This document shows, piece by piece, positions 35,578-43,747 of a DNA stretch of 64,000 nucleotides (positions within the stretch are counted from its first letter, which is position 1; each line of letters starts with the position of its first letter). The notes under the pieces are model-generated. The model had not been told where the DNA came from and ran no database searches. It worked only from the letters and a program-made list of their open reading frames with translations. The position numbers and the translations under genes were made by a program. Location of the stretch: contig JAXLSU010000009.1 in NCBI GenBank assembly GCA_046330455.1, positions 62,001 through 126,000 on the forward strand, written 5' to 3'. This stretch comes from CAVQXR01 sp046330455 (GTDB taxonomy: Bacteria > Actinomycetota > Thermoleophilia > Gaiellales > Gaiellaceae).

Positions 35578-36018
35578 ATGGCCGAGCCGAGCTTCTTCGT
35601 GTTCGACGGCTACAACCTGCTGCACGCTGCCGGGACGAGCTCGCGGGACGACCTCGTGGACGGGCTGGCCGGATACGTCGCCCTGCGCGGGGCGCGCGGT
35701 GTGGTCGTCTTCGACGGCGTGGGCGAGGAGCGCACCGTCGGCCCACTCGAGGTGAGGTTCGCCGCCCACGCCGACGAGCTGATCGAGCGGCTCGTGGCCG
35801 AGCGACGTACGTCCGAGCGCGTCGCGGTGGTCTCGTCCGACACCGCGATCCGCGAGACGGCCGGGCCGATGGTGGAGCGGGTCCCCTCGCGGAGCTTCCT
35901 CCGCGAGCTGGCAGCCGATCGGCCACCGCCGCCGAGCCCTGCCTCGCGTTCCAAGGTCGAGGATCGCCTCGACTCCTCGGTCCGGGACGAGCTCGAGCGC
36001 TGGCGCAGGGAGCGCTGA
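35578..36018 (+). CDS. NYN-domain nuclease, YacP/Rae1-like
   Basis: PIN-related NYN domain. Visible: FFVFDGYNLLHA (first Asp and Asn), GVVVFDGVGEE (second Asp) and VAVVSSDTAIRE (third Asp). YacP of Bacillus (Rae1) is a ribosome-associated mRNA endonuclease, so an RNA-degradation role is likely here too. The product is 146 residues with a Pro-rich then charged C-terminal tail. The ATG is 1 nt after the rlmB stop, so the three genes cysS-rlmB-yacP are one transcription unit. Confidence 0.88.
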   Translation: MAEPSFFVFDGYNLLHAAGTSSRDDLVDGLAGYVALRGARGVVVFDGVGEERTVGPLEVRFAAHADELIERLVAERRTSERVAVVSSDTAIRETAGPMVERVPSRSFLRELAADRPPPPSPASRSKVEDRLDSSVRDELERWRRER

Positions 36019-36111
36019 TCGGTGTCGCGGCCGGCCTGTCCGTCCGGACGGTGAACCTCGCAGCGGCGCCCGAGGGAGCCGTTGAGGAGCCTGTCCCAGG
36101 CCGGCGAGCCG

Positions 36112-36531
36112 TCAGCTCACGGTGCTCAGCGGGGCCACGCCGGTCACCTCGGCGAACTGCCAGGTGTCCGAGTACTGCTGCCAGCGCACGACCTTCCCGT
36201 TCTCGAAGTCCCAGACGTGGGCGACCTGCGCGTCGAGCGTCCTGCCCGTCGACTTCGCCGTTGCGTGGTATCGGCCTTCCATGAGAACCGTCTCGCCGCA
36301 GCCCGTGATGCGACTGATCTCGATCTCGAAGCCGTCGAAATCCCCGGGTATCCGCGCGAGCACACCCTCGACGATGGCCTGTGCCCCGACGAACGGGCCG
36401 CCCGGCCAGTAGGTGACGTGCTCGGCCTCGTACCACTGGACCCTCTCGCCCAGGAGGTCGAGGAGAGGCTGGATGTCGCCTCGGGCGAATGCCGTGTAGA
36501 CGTTCCGGACGCTGTCGACGTGACTTGCCAT
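36112..36531 (-). CDS. SnoaL/NTF2-like protein
   Basis: Start ATG 36531 (MASHVDSVRNVYTAFARGD) is preceded by AAAGGAGCAGG; the longer frame to 36612 has no support. The cone-shaped NTF2-like fold is recognisable from VRNVYTAFARGDIQPLLDLL, WYEAEHVTYWPGGPFVGAQAIVEG and TLDAQVAHVWDFENGKVVRWQQYSDTWQFAEVTG. 139 residues. This family includes polyketide cyclases, isomerases and many proteins of unknown function; no catalytic assignment is possible. Divergent from the amidase gene. Confidence 0.8.
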   Translation of the reverse strand: MASHVDSVRNVYTAFARGDIQPLLDLLGERVQWYEAEHVTYWPGGPFVGAQAIVEGVLARIPGDFDGFEIEISRITGCGETVLMEGRYHATAKSTGRTLDAQVAHVWDFENGKVVRWQQYSDTWQFAEVTGVAPLSTVS

Positions 36532-36622
36532 GACCTGCTCCTTTCGTTGAGCCCTCCAGAACTCGAGGCGAACGATACAAGGTGGGTCCGGGACATGCCG
36601 ACGGTCGGTCACCTCGGGTAGC

Positions 36623-38044
36623 GTGTCGCTCTTGCCCGACCTCGACCTCTGTTACACGTCGGCGAGCGAGCTCGCCCGGTTGATCCGCGAGCGGGAGCTC
36701 TCACCCGTCGAGGTGGTGAGCAACAGCCTGGAGCGGATCGAGCAGGTCAATCCGGCCCTCAACTGCTTCTGCTTCGTGTTTCCCGACGAGGCGCTCGAGC
36801 GGGCGCGCGAGGCGGAGGCGGCAACGGCGAAGGGCAGGGCGCTCGGGCCGCTGCACGGGGTGCCGATCGCGATCAAGGATCTGACCCCGACCGCGGGCAA
36901 GCGGACGACGATGGGTTCGTACGCGTTCGAGAACTGGGTGCCCGAACGATCGGCGCTGATCGTCGACCGGCTGCTCGGGGCGGGTGCGATCGTGGTCGGG
37001 AAGACGACGACGCCCGAGTTCGCGTACTCGAGCTTCACCGACAGCCCGCTGTGGGGCATCACCCGCAATCCCTGGGACACGGGCCGCACGCCGGGGGGCT
37101 CGTCCGGCGGCTCGGGCGCGGCCGTGGCCTCCGGGTGCGTTCCGCTCGCCGAGGGCACGGACATGGGCGGCTCCGTGCGGATTCCTGCGTCGTGGTCAGG
37201 GCTCGTCGGGCTCAAGCCGAGCTTCGGACGGATACCGCTCGATTTCCTACCGACCCAGTTCGACACGATCCAGCACTTCGGCCCGCTCGCCCGGACGATC
37301 GACGACGCCCGGCTCTTCCTCGCTACCGCCCAGGGCCCCGACGATCGTGACCTCATGTCGCTGTCGCCCGCGCTCGATCTCTCGAGGCCGCTCAACCGGT
37401 CGGCGCGGGGGCTCCGGCTCGCGCTCGACGTCGACCTCGGCCATTACGCGATCGATCCCGAGGTCGAGACCGCCGTGCGCGAGGCGGCGGCTGCGCTGGC
37501 CGACGCGGGAGCCGTGGTCGAGGAGGTCGACCTGCGCTGGACGCGGGAGCTCGCCGACGCCTGGGTGAAACACTGGGGCGTGTACCTCGCCGCGATCTTC
37601 GGCCACGTGCTACCCGAGTACCGGGAGCGAATGGATCCGCGGCTGCTCGCGTTCATCGACGACGGGCTCGCCACGAGCGCGGTCGAGTTCAAGCGCCTCG
37701 AGTTCGTCCGGACGGAGGCGTGGGAAGATCTCCGCCCGATCCTCGAGCAGTACGACGCACTACTCTGCCCGACGATGTCGAAGCCCGCCCCGCCCGTGGA
37801 GGAGGACGACGCCCCCTACTACGCCGACCAGAGCGACGGGCTCTACCACGGCCTCGACGTCACGTGTCAGTTCAACTTCGTGAGCCAGTGCCCGGCGCTC
37901 TCGGTCCCGGTGGGGTGGAGCGTGGGCGGTCTGCCGATCGGCCTCCAGATCGTTGCGCGCCGCTACCAGGACGAGCTCGCACTCCGCATCGGAGCCGCTC
38001 TCGAGGCCGTCAGGCCCTGGGCCTCGCGTCGGCCTCCGCTCTAG
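36623..38044 (+). CDS. Amidase-signature family hydrolase
   Basis: The Ser-cisSer-Lys triad is visible: Lys in GVPIAIKDL, Ser in TPGGSSGGSGAAVA and Ser in GTDMGGSVRIPAS. 473 residues with the usual helical N-terminus (LIRERELSPVEVV). Such enzymes hydrolyse amides, including GatA of the Glu-tRNA amidotransferase, but there is no gatB or gatC here and the C-terminal region differs, so a stand-alone amidase is likely. The start GTG 36623 coincides with a TAGCGT; TTG 36632 (PDLDLCYTSASEL) is an equally plausible start. It interrupts the yacP-sigH neighbourhood. Confidence 0.9.
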   Translation: MSLLPDLDLCYTSASELARLIRERELSPVEVVSNSLERIEQVNPALNCFCFVFPDEALERAREAEAATAKGRALGPLHGVPIAIKDLTPTAGKRTTMGSYAFENWVPERSALIVDRLLGAGAIVVGKTTTPEFAYSSFTDSPLWGITRNPWDTGRTPGGSSGGSGAAVASGCVPLAEGTDMGGSVRIPASWSGLVGLKPSFGRIPLDFLPTQFDTIQHFGPLARTIDDARLFLATAQGPDDRDLMSLSPALDLSRPLNRSARGLRLALDVDLGHYAIDPEVETAVREAAAALADAGAVVEEVDLRWTRELADAWVKHWGVYLAAIFGHVLPEYRERMDPRLLAFIDDGLATSAVEFKRLEFVRTEAWEDLRPILEQYDALLCPTMSKPAPPVEEDDAPYYADQSDGLYHGLDVTCQFNFVSQCPALSVPVGWSVGGLPIGLQIVARRYQDELALRIGAALEAVRPWASRRPPL

Positions 38045-38352
38045 CCTGACAGTTCGGGCGCCCGTACGACGCATCGGCCGCGTTCCGCAAAGACCCGCGA
38101 GTTCCCGCGGGTTCCCCCCCCCAGGGTGGGGGCAAACCGACCTGCTCGGCCGCAATCGTATCGGCCGAATCGTGGCGTGACTGTCACGGGTGTGCCGGGT
38201 GTCGCGCGGGCTGGTCACATGTTCCGCGCTCTCGCGCCCCTCTACCCCCTCGCGCCCCGTTCGGCACGTCCGCGGCGAGGAGCGCGCTTCGGCCCGATCA
38301 TGCACGGCCAAGACGCATACTCTCCGATCAAAGTGGATCGATGCAAACAGAC
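38045..38352. other. Gene-free stretch between the amidase and sigH genes
   Basis: No credible ORF. A hairpin with arms ACCCGCG (38093-38099) and CGCGGGT (38106-38112) may terminate the amidase transcript, and a run of nine C follows at 38114-38122. The rest, which includes several short inverted words around CGGCCG, is not recognised as a known riboswitch or ncRNA. The sequence becomes AT-rich near 38330. Confidence 0.5.
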
Positions 38353-38381
38353 TTGAAGTTTTCTGCAAGACATGCTAAGTT
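38353..38381 (+). promoter_or_regulatory. Extended -10 promoter of sigH
   Basis: TTGAAG at 38353-38358, 17-nt spacer, TAAGTT at 38376-38381, with TGC (extended -10) immediately before it. The stretch is the most AT-rich of the whole window. The leader to ATG 38432 would be about 45 nt. Confidence 0.65.
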
Positions 38382-38385
38382 CATG

Positions 38386-38400
38386 ACCTCAAGTTGAGGT
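38386..38400 (+). promoter_or_regulatory. Palindromic operator at the sigH transcription start
   Basis: ACCTCAAGTTGAGGT is a perfect 15-nt palindrome (7-nt arms around G) lying 5-19 nt after the -10 element, that is, across the expected start point. A related ACTTGAAGT lies at the -35. A repressor binding here would block initiation; its identity is unknown. Confidence 0.45.
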
Positions 38401-38431
38401 TCAGAGTAGAGGCGGAGAGAGGGAGGATCTG

Positions 38432-39094
38432 ATGCCTCAGCGGCCCCTAACGGCGGTCCAGCAGCGCAGTAAAGCTCAACGTGAAGTTGAGGATCTCCAT
38501 TTGGTGATCCGATCCCGGAACGGCGACGAGCAGGCGCTCGATGCGCTGATTCGGCGTTACACGGGTTTCGTACGGCTGAAGGCCAGCTCGTACTTCATTG
38601 CCGGCGGCGAGCCCGAGGATCTGATCCAGGAGGGGCTGATTGGCCTGTACAAGGCGGTCAGGGACTTCCGGTCGGACAAGGACACGTCGTTTCGCAGCTT
38701 TGCGGAGCTCTGCATCACCCGGCAGATCATCACGGCGATCAAGACGGCGACGCGGTACAAGCACGCACCGCTCAACACCTACGTCTCGTTCAGCCAGACC
38801 CCGGCCGGCCAGGACGACTCCGACGTGACCCTCGGGGATGCGCTCGCGGGCCCCAGCGTGAACGACCCGGCGATCTGCGTGATCTCCACCGAGGAGCTCC
38901 AGAGCCTCGTCTTCACGCTCGGCACCGGGCTCTCCCGGCTCGAGGCGGAGGCGCTCCGGCTCTACCTCGAGGGGCTGTCGTACGAGGACATGGCCGACGA
39001 GCTCGGGTGTGACACGAAGACGATCGACAACGCGCTCCAGCGCGTGAAGCGCAAGGTGCTCGCGCACCAGTCGTCGCGTCAGGTGCTCGCGTAG
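38432..39094 (+). CDS. sigH: RNA polymerase sigma factor, SigH-type
   Basis: Sigma-70 family member of 220 residues. Region 2: ALIRRYTGFVRLKASSYF and EDLIQEGLIGLYKAVRDFR (RNAP core binding and -10 recognition), FRSFAELCITRQIITAIKTATRYKH; region 4 HTH: LSYEDMADELGCDTKTIDNALQRVKRKV. Region 3 is short, as in Bacillus SigH (Spo0H), and position after yacP also matches. ATG 38432 follows GGGAGGATCTG. In non-spore-forming actinobacteria its target genes are unknown; a stress or stationary-phase role is inferred. A dedicated AT-rich promoter and palindrome lie upstream. Confidence 0.92.
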   Translation: MPQRPLTAVQQRSKAQREVEDLHLVIRSRNGDEQALDALIRRYTGFVRLKASSYFIAGGEPEDLIQEGLIGLYKAVRDFRSDKDTSFRSFAELCITRQIITAIKTATRYKHAPLNTYVSFSQTPAGQDDSDVTLGDALAGPSVNDPAICVISTEELQSLVFTLGTGLSRLEAEALRLYLEGLSYEDMADELGCDTKTIDNALQRVKRKVLAHQSSRQVLA

Positions 39095-39137
39095 ACGGCG
39101 GGCCGGTCGGTCGCTGCCCGCGCTACGCTGCGGGAGC

Positions 39138-39211
39138 GCCGGAGTAGCTCAGCTGGCCAGAGCAAGCGCCTTGTAAGCGCGAGGTCCCGGGTTCGAATCC
39201 CGGCTCCGGCT
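39138..39211 (+). tRNA. tRNA-Thr (anticodon TGT)
   Basis: Acceptor stem GCCGGAG/CTCCGGC, D arm GCTC/GAGC, anticodon loop CTTGTAA giving TGT, T arm CCGGG-TTCGAAT-CCCGG. The outermost anticodon-stem pair is A-G, a mismatch. CCA is not encoded (TCCT follows). It sits 43 nt after sigH, where many actinobacteria also have tRNA-Thr. Confidence 0.93.
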
Positions 39212-39290
39212 CCTCGCTCGCCGCCACGGGCGTGACCCGTCGCCGCCGGCTCCCGCAGAGCGTCCTGCGGGCAGAGGCCCGCGCTCCTGC

Positions 39291-39650
39291 TCACTCGAAG
39301 TACGTGTCGTCGTCGCGGTAGGGCGGCGAGCAGCAGCAGAGGAAGCGCAGCGTCTGGTCGCGGCCTACCTCGATCCGGTGCCAGGCACCGGGTGGGATCA
39401 GTACCGCATCCCCGGGGTGGAGCGTCGCGCGCTCTCCGTCGATCTCGATCACGCCGCTGCCCTCGACCACGTAGTAGAGCTCCTCGCTCGCGCCGTGGTA
39501 GTGGCGCGTCGTCGCCCCACCCGCCACGAGCGTGGCCTCGGCGAGACTCTGGTTGCGCACGGGCGCCGTCGAGAGGTCGAGCAGCGAGCGGATGGAGCTG
39601 CCGTCGGCGGTCGTAAAGGGAATCGCCCTCCCGAGCGAGCGAACGTCCAT
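39291..39650 (-). CDS. Cupin-domain protein
   Basis: Small beta-barrel protein of about 119 residues. Cupin motif 1 is HYHGASEELYYVVEGSG (metal-binding His, His, Glu) and motif 2 is PGDAVLIPPGAWHRIEV (His). The end has an unusual CCCSPPYRDDDTYFE with three adjacent Cys. Of two adjacent ATGs I choose 39650, 7 nt from GGAG. Metal-dependent oxygenase, isomerase or binding roles are all possible. Stands alone between tRNA-Thr and a divergent glycosyltransferase gene. Confidence 0.82.
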   Translation of the reverse strand: MDVRSLGRAIPFTTADGSSIRSLLDLSTAPVRNQSLAEATLVAGGATTRHYHGASEELYYVVEGSGVIEIDGERATLHPGDAVLIPPGAWHRIEVGRDQTLRFLCCCSPPYRDDDTYFE

Positions 39651-39838
39651 CATCGTTCTCCGATCTGTCAGGCTGCTTCGGGGCACCCCGAGACCCACCA
39701 CCCGCTTTCAGCGTATCGAGATCGAACGCGCGGGTGGTGCGCGGATCGTGTCGGGTTCGTGCCGGAAGTGGGTCGAGCTCCGACCGGGTCGGGCCGCGTC
39801 TGACGCCGGCCGGGAATCCAAAACGCGACAATCCCGGC

Positions 39839-40873
39839 GTGCGGATCCTTCTCGTCTCCCAGATGTACCCCGGGCCGACCGATCCGGACTTCGGGATCTT
39901 CGTCGCCGATCTCGAGCGCGAGCTGGTCGAGCTCGGTCACGACGTCGAACGCGCCGTCATCGACCGGCGCGGCGGCTCGAGGACGAAGTACCTGCGGCTC
40001 GGCGCCGAGGCGATCCGGGCCGGCCGGGGATTCCGGCCCGACGTCGTCTACGCCCACTTCCTCGTCCCCGCCGGTGCGCTCGCGGCCCTGGCCGGAGCCT
40101 TCGCGAGCGCGCCCATCGTCGTGACGGCACACGGCCGGGACGTCCGCAACATCTCCGAGCTGACCGGTGTGCGCCAGGCGACGCGCTACGCGTGTCGCCG
40201 CGCCTCGACCGTGATCGCCGTCTCGCGGTACCTGCGGGATCTCCTCGTGCAGGAGCTTCCGGAGCTCGCCGGGAAGGTCGAGGTGGTCGACTGCGGCGTC
40301 GACCTCACCCGCTTTCGCCACCGCGACGCTGAGGAGGCGCGCGCCCGGGTCGGGTGGGACGGCGAGGGCCCGCGCCTGCTATTCGTCGGCTCGCTCGACG
40401 AGCGCAAGAACCCACTGCGCCTCGCGGACGCGGTCGAGCGGCTCGGGGCCGGGCAGCTGGCGGTGATCGGCGATGGGCCGCTCCGGCCGGCGCTTGCGGC
40501 GCGCCCGGGTGTGAGGGTGGTGGGGCGGATCGAGCACGAGCGCGTGGCGGACTGGATCGACGCGTGCAACGTGCTGTGCCAGCCGAGCCTCGCGGAGCCG
40601 TTCGGCCAGGCGATCCTCGAGGCGATGGCGAGCGAGCGCTCCGTGGTCGCGACGAGGATCGGGGGGCCGCCCGAGTTCGTCCCGCCGGGTGCGGGCGTGC
40701 TGATCGATCCGCTCGACGTCGACGCGATCGCGACCGGGCTCGGGGAGGCGCTCGCGCTCCCGTTCCCGAACCCGGCGGCCCGCCGCGCAGCCGCCGAGCA
40801 CGACATCGTCCGTCAGGCGGGGCGGATCGCTGCGATCCTGGAACGTGCGGCCGGCGCCGGCAGCGCCCGATGA
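39839..40873 (+). CDS. GT-B glycosyltransferase (family 4-like)
   Basis: Transfers sugar from a nucleotide donor, probably to lipid-linked or polysaccharide acceptors. The N-terminal Rossmann half (RILLVSQMYPGPTDPDFGIFVADL) with acceptor-side VVTAHGRDVRN and the C-terminal half LLFVGSLDERKNPLRLADA, then CQPSLAEPFGQAILEAMASE (EX7E donor-binding motif), fit GT4. 344 residues. I start at GTG 39839; GACAAT at 39827-39832 ends 6 nt before it, so the transcript may be leaderless. Longer upstream readings are not supported. Cytoplasmic or membrane-peripheral. Confidence 0.88.
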   Translation: MRILLVSQMYPGPTDPDFGIFVADLERELVELGHDVERAVIDRRGGSRTKYLRLGAEAIRAGRGFRPDVVYAHFLVPAGALAALAGAFASAPIVVTAHGRDVRNISELTGVRQATRYACRRASTVIAVSRYLRDLLVQELPELAGKVEVVDCGVDLTRFRHRDAEEARARVGWDGEGPRLLFVGSLDERKNPLRLADAVERLGAGQLAVIGDGPLRPALAARPGVRVVGRIEHERVADWIDACNVLCQPSLAEPFGQAILEAMASERSVVATRIGGPPEFVPPGAGVLIDPLDVDAIATGLGEALALPFPNPAARRAAAEHDIVRQAGRIAAILERAAGAGSAR

Positions 40874-41002
40874 CGTCGCGGACATCGCCCCGGAAGCCAC
40901 GGCAGGTGAACGGTGAGAGCGTCCGGGCCGGGACAGCGCGAGAACCGCAGGCGGAACAGTTTGAGGGCCGGCCGGGTCGACCCGACACGCAACCCTGGCC
41001 TT

Positions 41003-41540
41003 GGGAGCTCCTGCGGGTCGGCTGGCCCGAGTAGACCGGACGGGCGACGCGAGCCCCGCAACGGAACGGCTCTGACTCCGGTTGCGCGTGGTCGTTGCGG
41101 GCCGGTGGTCTCCCGGCGGATGCGATGAGATGCGGCGTGGGAGCTCCTGCGGGTCGGCCGGGGCCGAGTAGACCGGATGGGCGACGCGAGCCCCGCAACG
41201 GAACGGCTCTGACCCCGGTGCGTGTGGTCGTTGCGGCCGGCGGCCCCCCGACGGATGCGCTGAGATGCCGCGTCGGAGTTCCTGCAGATCGGCCGGGGCC
41301 GAGTAGACCGGGACGGGCGACACGAGCCCCGCAACGGAACGGCTCTGACCCCGGTCGCGCGTGGTCGTTGCGGGCCGGTGGTCTCCCGGCGGATGCGATG
41401 AGATGCGGCGGGAGCCTCCTGCGGGTCGGCCGGGGTCGAGTAGACCGGACGGGCGACGCGAGCCCCGCAACGGAACGGCTCTGACCCCCCGTCGTGCGCG
41501 GGCGGCGCGAGCCCTGCAACGGGACGGCTCTGACCCGGAC
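41003..41540 (+). repeat. Tandem array of 136-bp units
   Basis: Four units begin with GGAG at 41004, 41140, 41275 and 41411 (periods 136, 135, 136); the fourth is truncated and a degenerate piece with the same core follows to about 41540. Each has a core GAGCCCCGCAACGGAACGG ending in CTCTGAC, which can form a GAGCC/GGCTC hairpin, and most have a second one with GCCGG/CCGGC arms. The period is not a multiple of 3 and stops occur in all frames, so it is non-coding. It occupies most of the 716-nt gap between the glycosyltransferase gene and secG; a weak extra copy may lie near 40930. Confidence 0.92.
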
Positions 41541-41589
41541 GCGCGCGCGTCCATGGCCGGCGCACGGTACCGATCGGTATCCTGAGCCC

Positions 41590-41808
41590 GTGGTCCAGTT
41601 CGTCGCGGTCATCCAGGTACTGCTCTCCGTCGCCCTCGTCGGCCTGATCCTCATGCACTCGGGCCGGGACACGGGCTTCGGAGGTCTCGGGTTCACGCCC
41701 ATGTCCCACGGCGGCCAGCACATCGTCGAGCGAAACCTGACCCGGCTCACCGTCGTGGTCGCGCTGGCCTTCGTGGGCGCGACGATCGGGCTGTTCTACC
41801 TCCTGTAG
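41590..41808 (+). CDS. secG: Preprotein translocase subunit SecG
   Basis: Small membrane protein of the SecYEG channel. Two transmembrane helices: VAVIQVLLSVALVGLILM at the N-terminus and LTVVVALAFVGATIGLFYLL at the C-terminus, separated by a Gly-rich loop with GLGFTPMSHGG. 72 residues. GTG 41590 is the start; TATCCT at 41578-41583 ends 6 nt before it, indicating a leaderless mRNA. In many actinobacteria secG follows the glycolytic operon; here it stands between a repeat array and convergent genes. Confidence 0.9.
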   Translation: MVQFVAVIQVLLSVALVGLILMHSGRDTGFGGLGFTPMSHGGQHIVERNLTRLTVVVALAFVGATIGLFYLL

Positions 41809-41825
41809 AGCCGGTGCCGGCCCGC

Positions 41826-42377
41826 TCAGTCGGGCGAGTCGGGCTCGAGCAGCTCGCCGAGGCGCCGATAGGTGTCGCAATCGACGATCTCGACCGGCAC
41901 CGCGTAGCCGGCGAGGCCGAGGCCGACCTCCTCGACGGGGCGCCGCGGAGCGGGAAGCCGCCCGGATCTGCTCAGCCTCCCCCGTGCGGTCGGGACGAAG
42001 ATGGTCTCGGGATATGCGCGCTCACCGCGCCAGCCCCGGTCGGCCTCGACGACCTCCCCCCAGAGCCTCACCCGTCCGACGACGCGGTGCACGGCATCGG
42101 ACCGAAGCCGGAACCGGCGCGCGTGCGTCAACACGTGACCTGCGGTCCTCGCCGCATAGACACCACACGTGCAGGCAGCCTCCGGGGCGTTGTGGGGAGG
42201 AAGCCCGACCCGGTTGAGATCGGTCAGCGCGCGGCGGCAGAGCGCCGTCGTGTCGTGCCCGGGAAGCCAGACGGTCCAGAAGTTGAGCGAGCAGAGCCTC
42301 AGCTCGCCGTCGAGGTCGACGACGTCCCAGACCCGCCAGCCGACGACCGGGTCGACCTGGTCGGGCGCCCGTGTCAC
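41826..42377 (-). CDS. Conserved hypothetical protein coupled to tldE
   Basis: 183 residues, no signal peptide. Recognisable segments: VVGWRVWDVVDLDGELRLCSLNFWTVWLPG, HNAPEAACTCGVYA (three Cys region), VVGRVRLWGEVVEADRGWRGERAYPETIF. The combination of GWRVW, CTCGVYA and WG.V..A..G.R...AYP is shared by a family of uncharacterised bacterial proteins. It overlaps the end of tldE by 4 nt and is therefore the last gene of a tldD-tldE-unknown operon. A possible link to peptide or cofactor maturation follows only from this context. Confidence 0.7.
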   Translation of the reverse strand: MTRAPDQVDPVVGWRVWDVVDLDGELRLCSLNFWTVWLPGHDTTALCRRALTDLNRVGLPPHNAPEAACTCGVYAARTAGHVLTHARRFRLRSDAVHRVVGRVRLWGEVVEADRGWRGERAYPETIFVPTARGRLSRSGRLPAPRRPVEEVGLGLAGYAVPVEIVDCDTYRRLGELLEPDSPD

Positions 42378-43747
42378 AGGCCGGGGCCCGAGCCCGTGCC
42401 GACGATCTCGAAGCTCGCGGTCGCAACGGACGGGACGACCGAAGCGGTCGCCACGCGGTCGCCGTAGAAGTCGGCTGTCGAGACGCGCTCCGTCTCGCGC
42501 GAGATCCCGAGCAGGTCACGCAGGAGCGCCGGGAACGACGTGGTGAAGCGCAGGTTCACGAGAGGCTCTGCGACCTCTCCGTCCCGGATCCGGAAGGTGC
42601 CGTCCCGGGTCATGCCCGTGATGATCCCCTCCCGCTCGTCGACGACCGACAGGTAATGGAGCCGCGTGACGAGGATCCCGTCGCCGACGAGTGCGGGCAG
42701 CTCGTCCGTCGCGACGTCGCCGGGGTGGACGGCGAGGTTCATGGCCACCGGCCCGAAGCCCTGGCCGGGCGCCGGCAGCGCGTGGCCCGTCGAGCTCTGG
42801 CCGTCCCCGGCCGCGGCGGCGCTGCGCCGATCCCAGACGACGTCGCGCACGACGCCGTGCTCCACGATCACGACCGGCTGTTTCGGGACACCCTCGAAGT
42901 CGAAGGCCCGCGGCAGGCCCTCCGGGCTCGAGCCGTCGTCGACGAGCGTGAGCGAGGGGTGGAAGGCCCGCTCGCCGATCCGGCCTGTCAGGTAGCTGCG
43001 CCCCTCGAGCAGCGCACGGCCGGAGATCGACGTCCACGCGAAGTACTGGAGGAGGTCGGCGAAGGCCGCCGGACAGAGGACGGCGCGGTAGCGTGCGGGA
43101 GGGATCTCGACCGCCCCACCCGTGCGGATCGCGAGCCCGGCGGCGGCGGCGGCGACCCCGGCCGGGTCGAGCTCGCCGACGCGCCAGGAGCAGCCAGCCG
43201 CGTAGCCGGAGCGGTGTCCGTTCGCGGCGAGAACGAGCACCGAGGCATCGGTCATTGCCTGGTGGACGGCGAGCCCGGTGCTCGAGGCGACCGCGATCTC
43301 GGTTGCGGCGCTCGTGAGGTAGCCGTACATGCGAAGGCCCGCGTCCGGGCCGATCGCCGCGAGCGTGAGCGACGCCAGCCCCTCCGGCGAGAGCTCCGCG
43401 GTCTCGGCGTCGAAGCCCTCGGTCGACCGGGGCGTCAGCGGGCCGGCGAGCCCCGGAAAGCCCGGGTCGCGCGGCGCGCTGTCCGCTGCGATCTCCGCGC
43501 GCCGGGCGACCGCCCTTAGCCCCCGGGCATCGGTGCGGTTCGTCGCCGCCGTTCCGACCCGCCCGTCCCGGACGACCCGCAGCACCACGGACTCGTTCTC
43601 GATCAAGGTCGGCTGGTGGACCTGCGATGCGGCGAACCGCGCGAGACCCGACCGCTCGACCTGGACGAGCGCATCGGCCGCGTCGCCGTCCGCCGTCTGC
43701 CAGGCCCGCTCGGCGAGCTCGAGGGCGGCGTCCCCGGCACCGTTCAT
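42374..43747 (-). CDS. tldE: TldE/PmbA metalloprotease subunit
   Basis: Non-catalytic partner of TldD in the heterodimeric protease that trims peptides such as microcin B17 leader sequences and the PQQ precursor. 457 residues with the PmbA pattern: WQTADGDAADALVQVERSG start, RDVVWDRRSAAAAGDG and PLVNLRFTTSFPALLRDLLGIS end. It lacks the HExxxH zinc motif present in TldD. The start overlaps the TldD stop by 4 nt and the stop overlaps the unknown gene by 4 nt, so all three are translationally coupled. Confidence 0.9.
   Translation of the reverse strand: MNGAGDAALELAERAWQTADGDAADALVQVERSGLARFAASQVHQPTLIENESVVLRVVRDGRVGTAATNRTDARGLRAVARRAEIAADSAPRDPGFPGLAGPLTPRSTEGFDAETAELSPEGLASLTLAAIGPDAGLRMYGYLTSAATEIAVASSTGLAVHQAMTDASVLVLAANGHRSGYAAGCSWRVGELDPAGVAAAAAGLAIRTGGAVEIPPARYRAVLCPAAFADLLQYFAWTSISGRALLEGRSYLTGRIGERAFHPSLTLVDDGSSPEGLPRAFDFEGVPKQPVVIVEHGVVRDVVWDRRSAAAAGDGQSSTGHALPAPGQGFGPVAMNLAVHPGDVATDELPALVGDGILVTRLHYLSVVDEREGIITGMTRDGTFRIRDGEVAEPLVNLRFTTSFPALLRDLLGISRETERVSTADFYGDRVATASVVPSVATASFEIVGTGSGPGL

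Noticed and set aside
38100..38352. c-di-AMP (ydaO-type) riboswitch upstream of sigH
   Set aside because: AGGGTGGGGGC and CCGAATCG recall parts of the consensus and disA is in the window, but the conserved core order is not met; the region also lies before the inferred promoter, so it would not be in the sigH transcript.
39377..39389. GGTGCC/GGCACC palindrome in the cupin gene as a repeat copy
   Set aside because: It encodes the functional cupin motif PGAWHR, so selection on protein explains it.
41095..41484. Plus-strand ORF across the tandem repeats (RREPRNGTALTP repeats)
   Set aside because: The period is not a multiple of three and the frame shifts between units; nothing resembles a real protein repeat.
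41003..41540. CRISPR array
   Set aside because: Units are 136 bp with conserved rather than variable interiors; no short repeat/unique spacer pattern and no cas genes.
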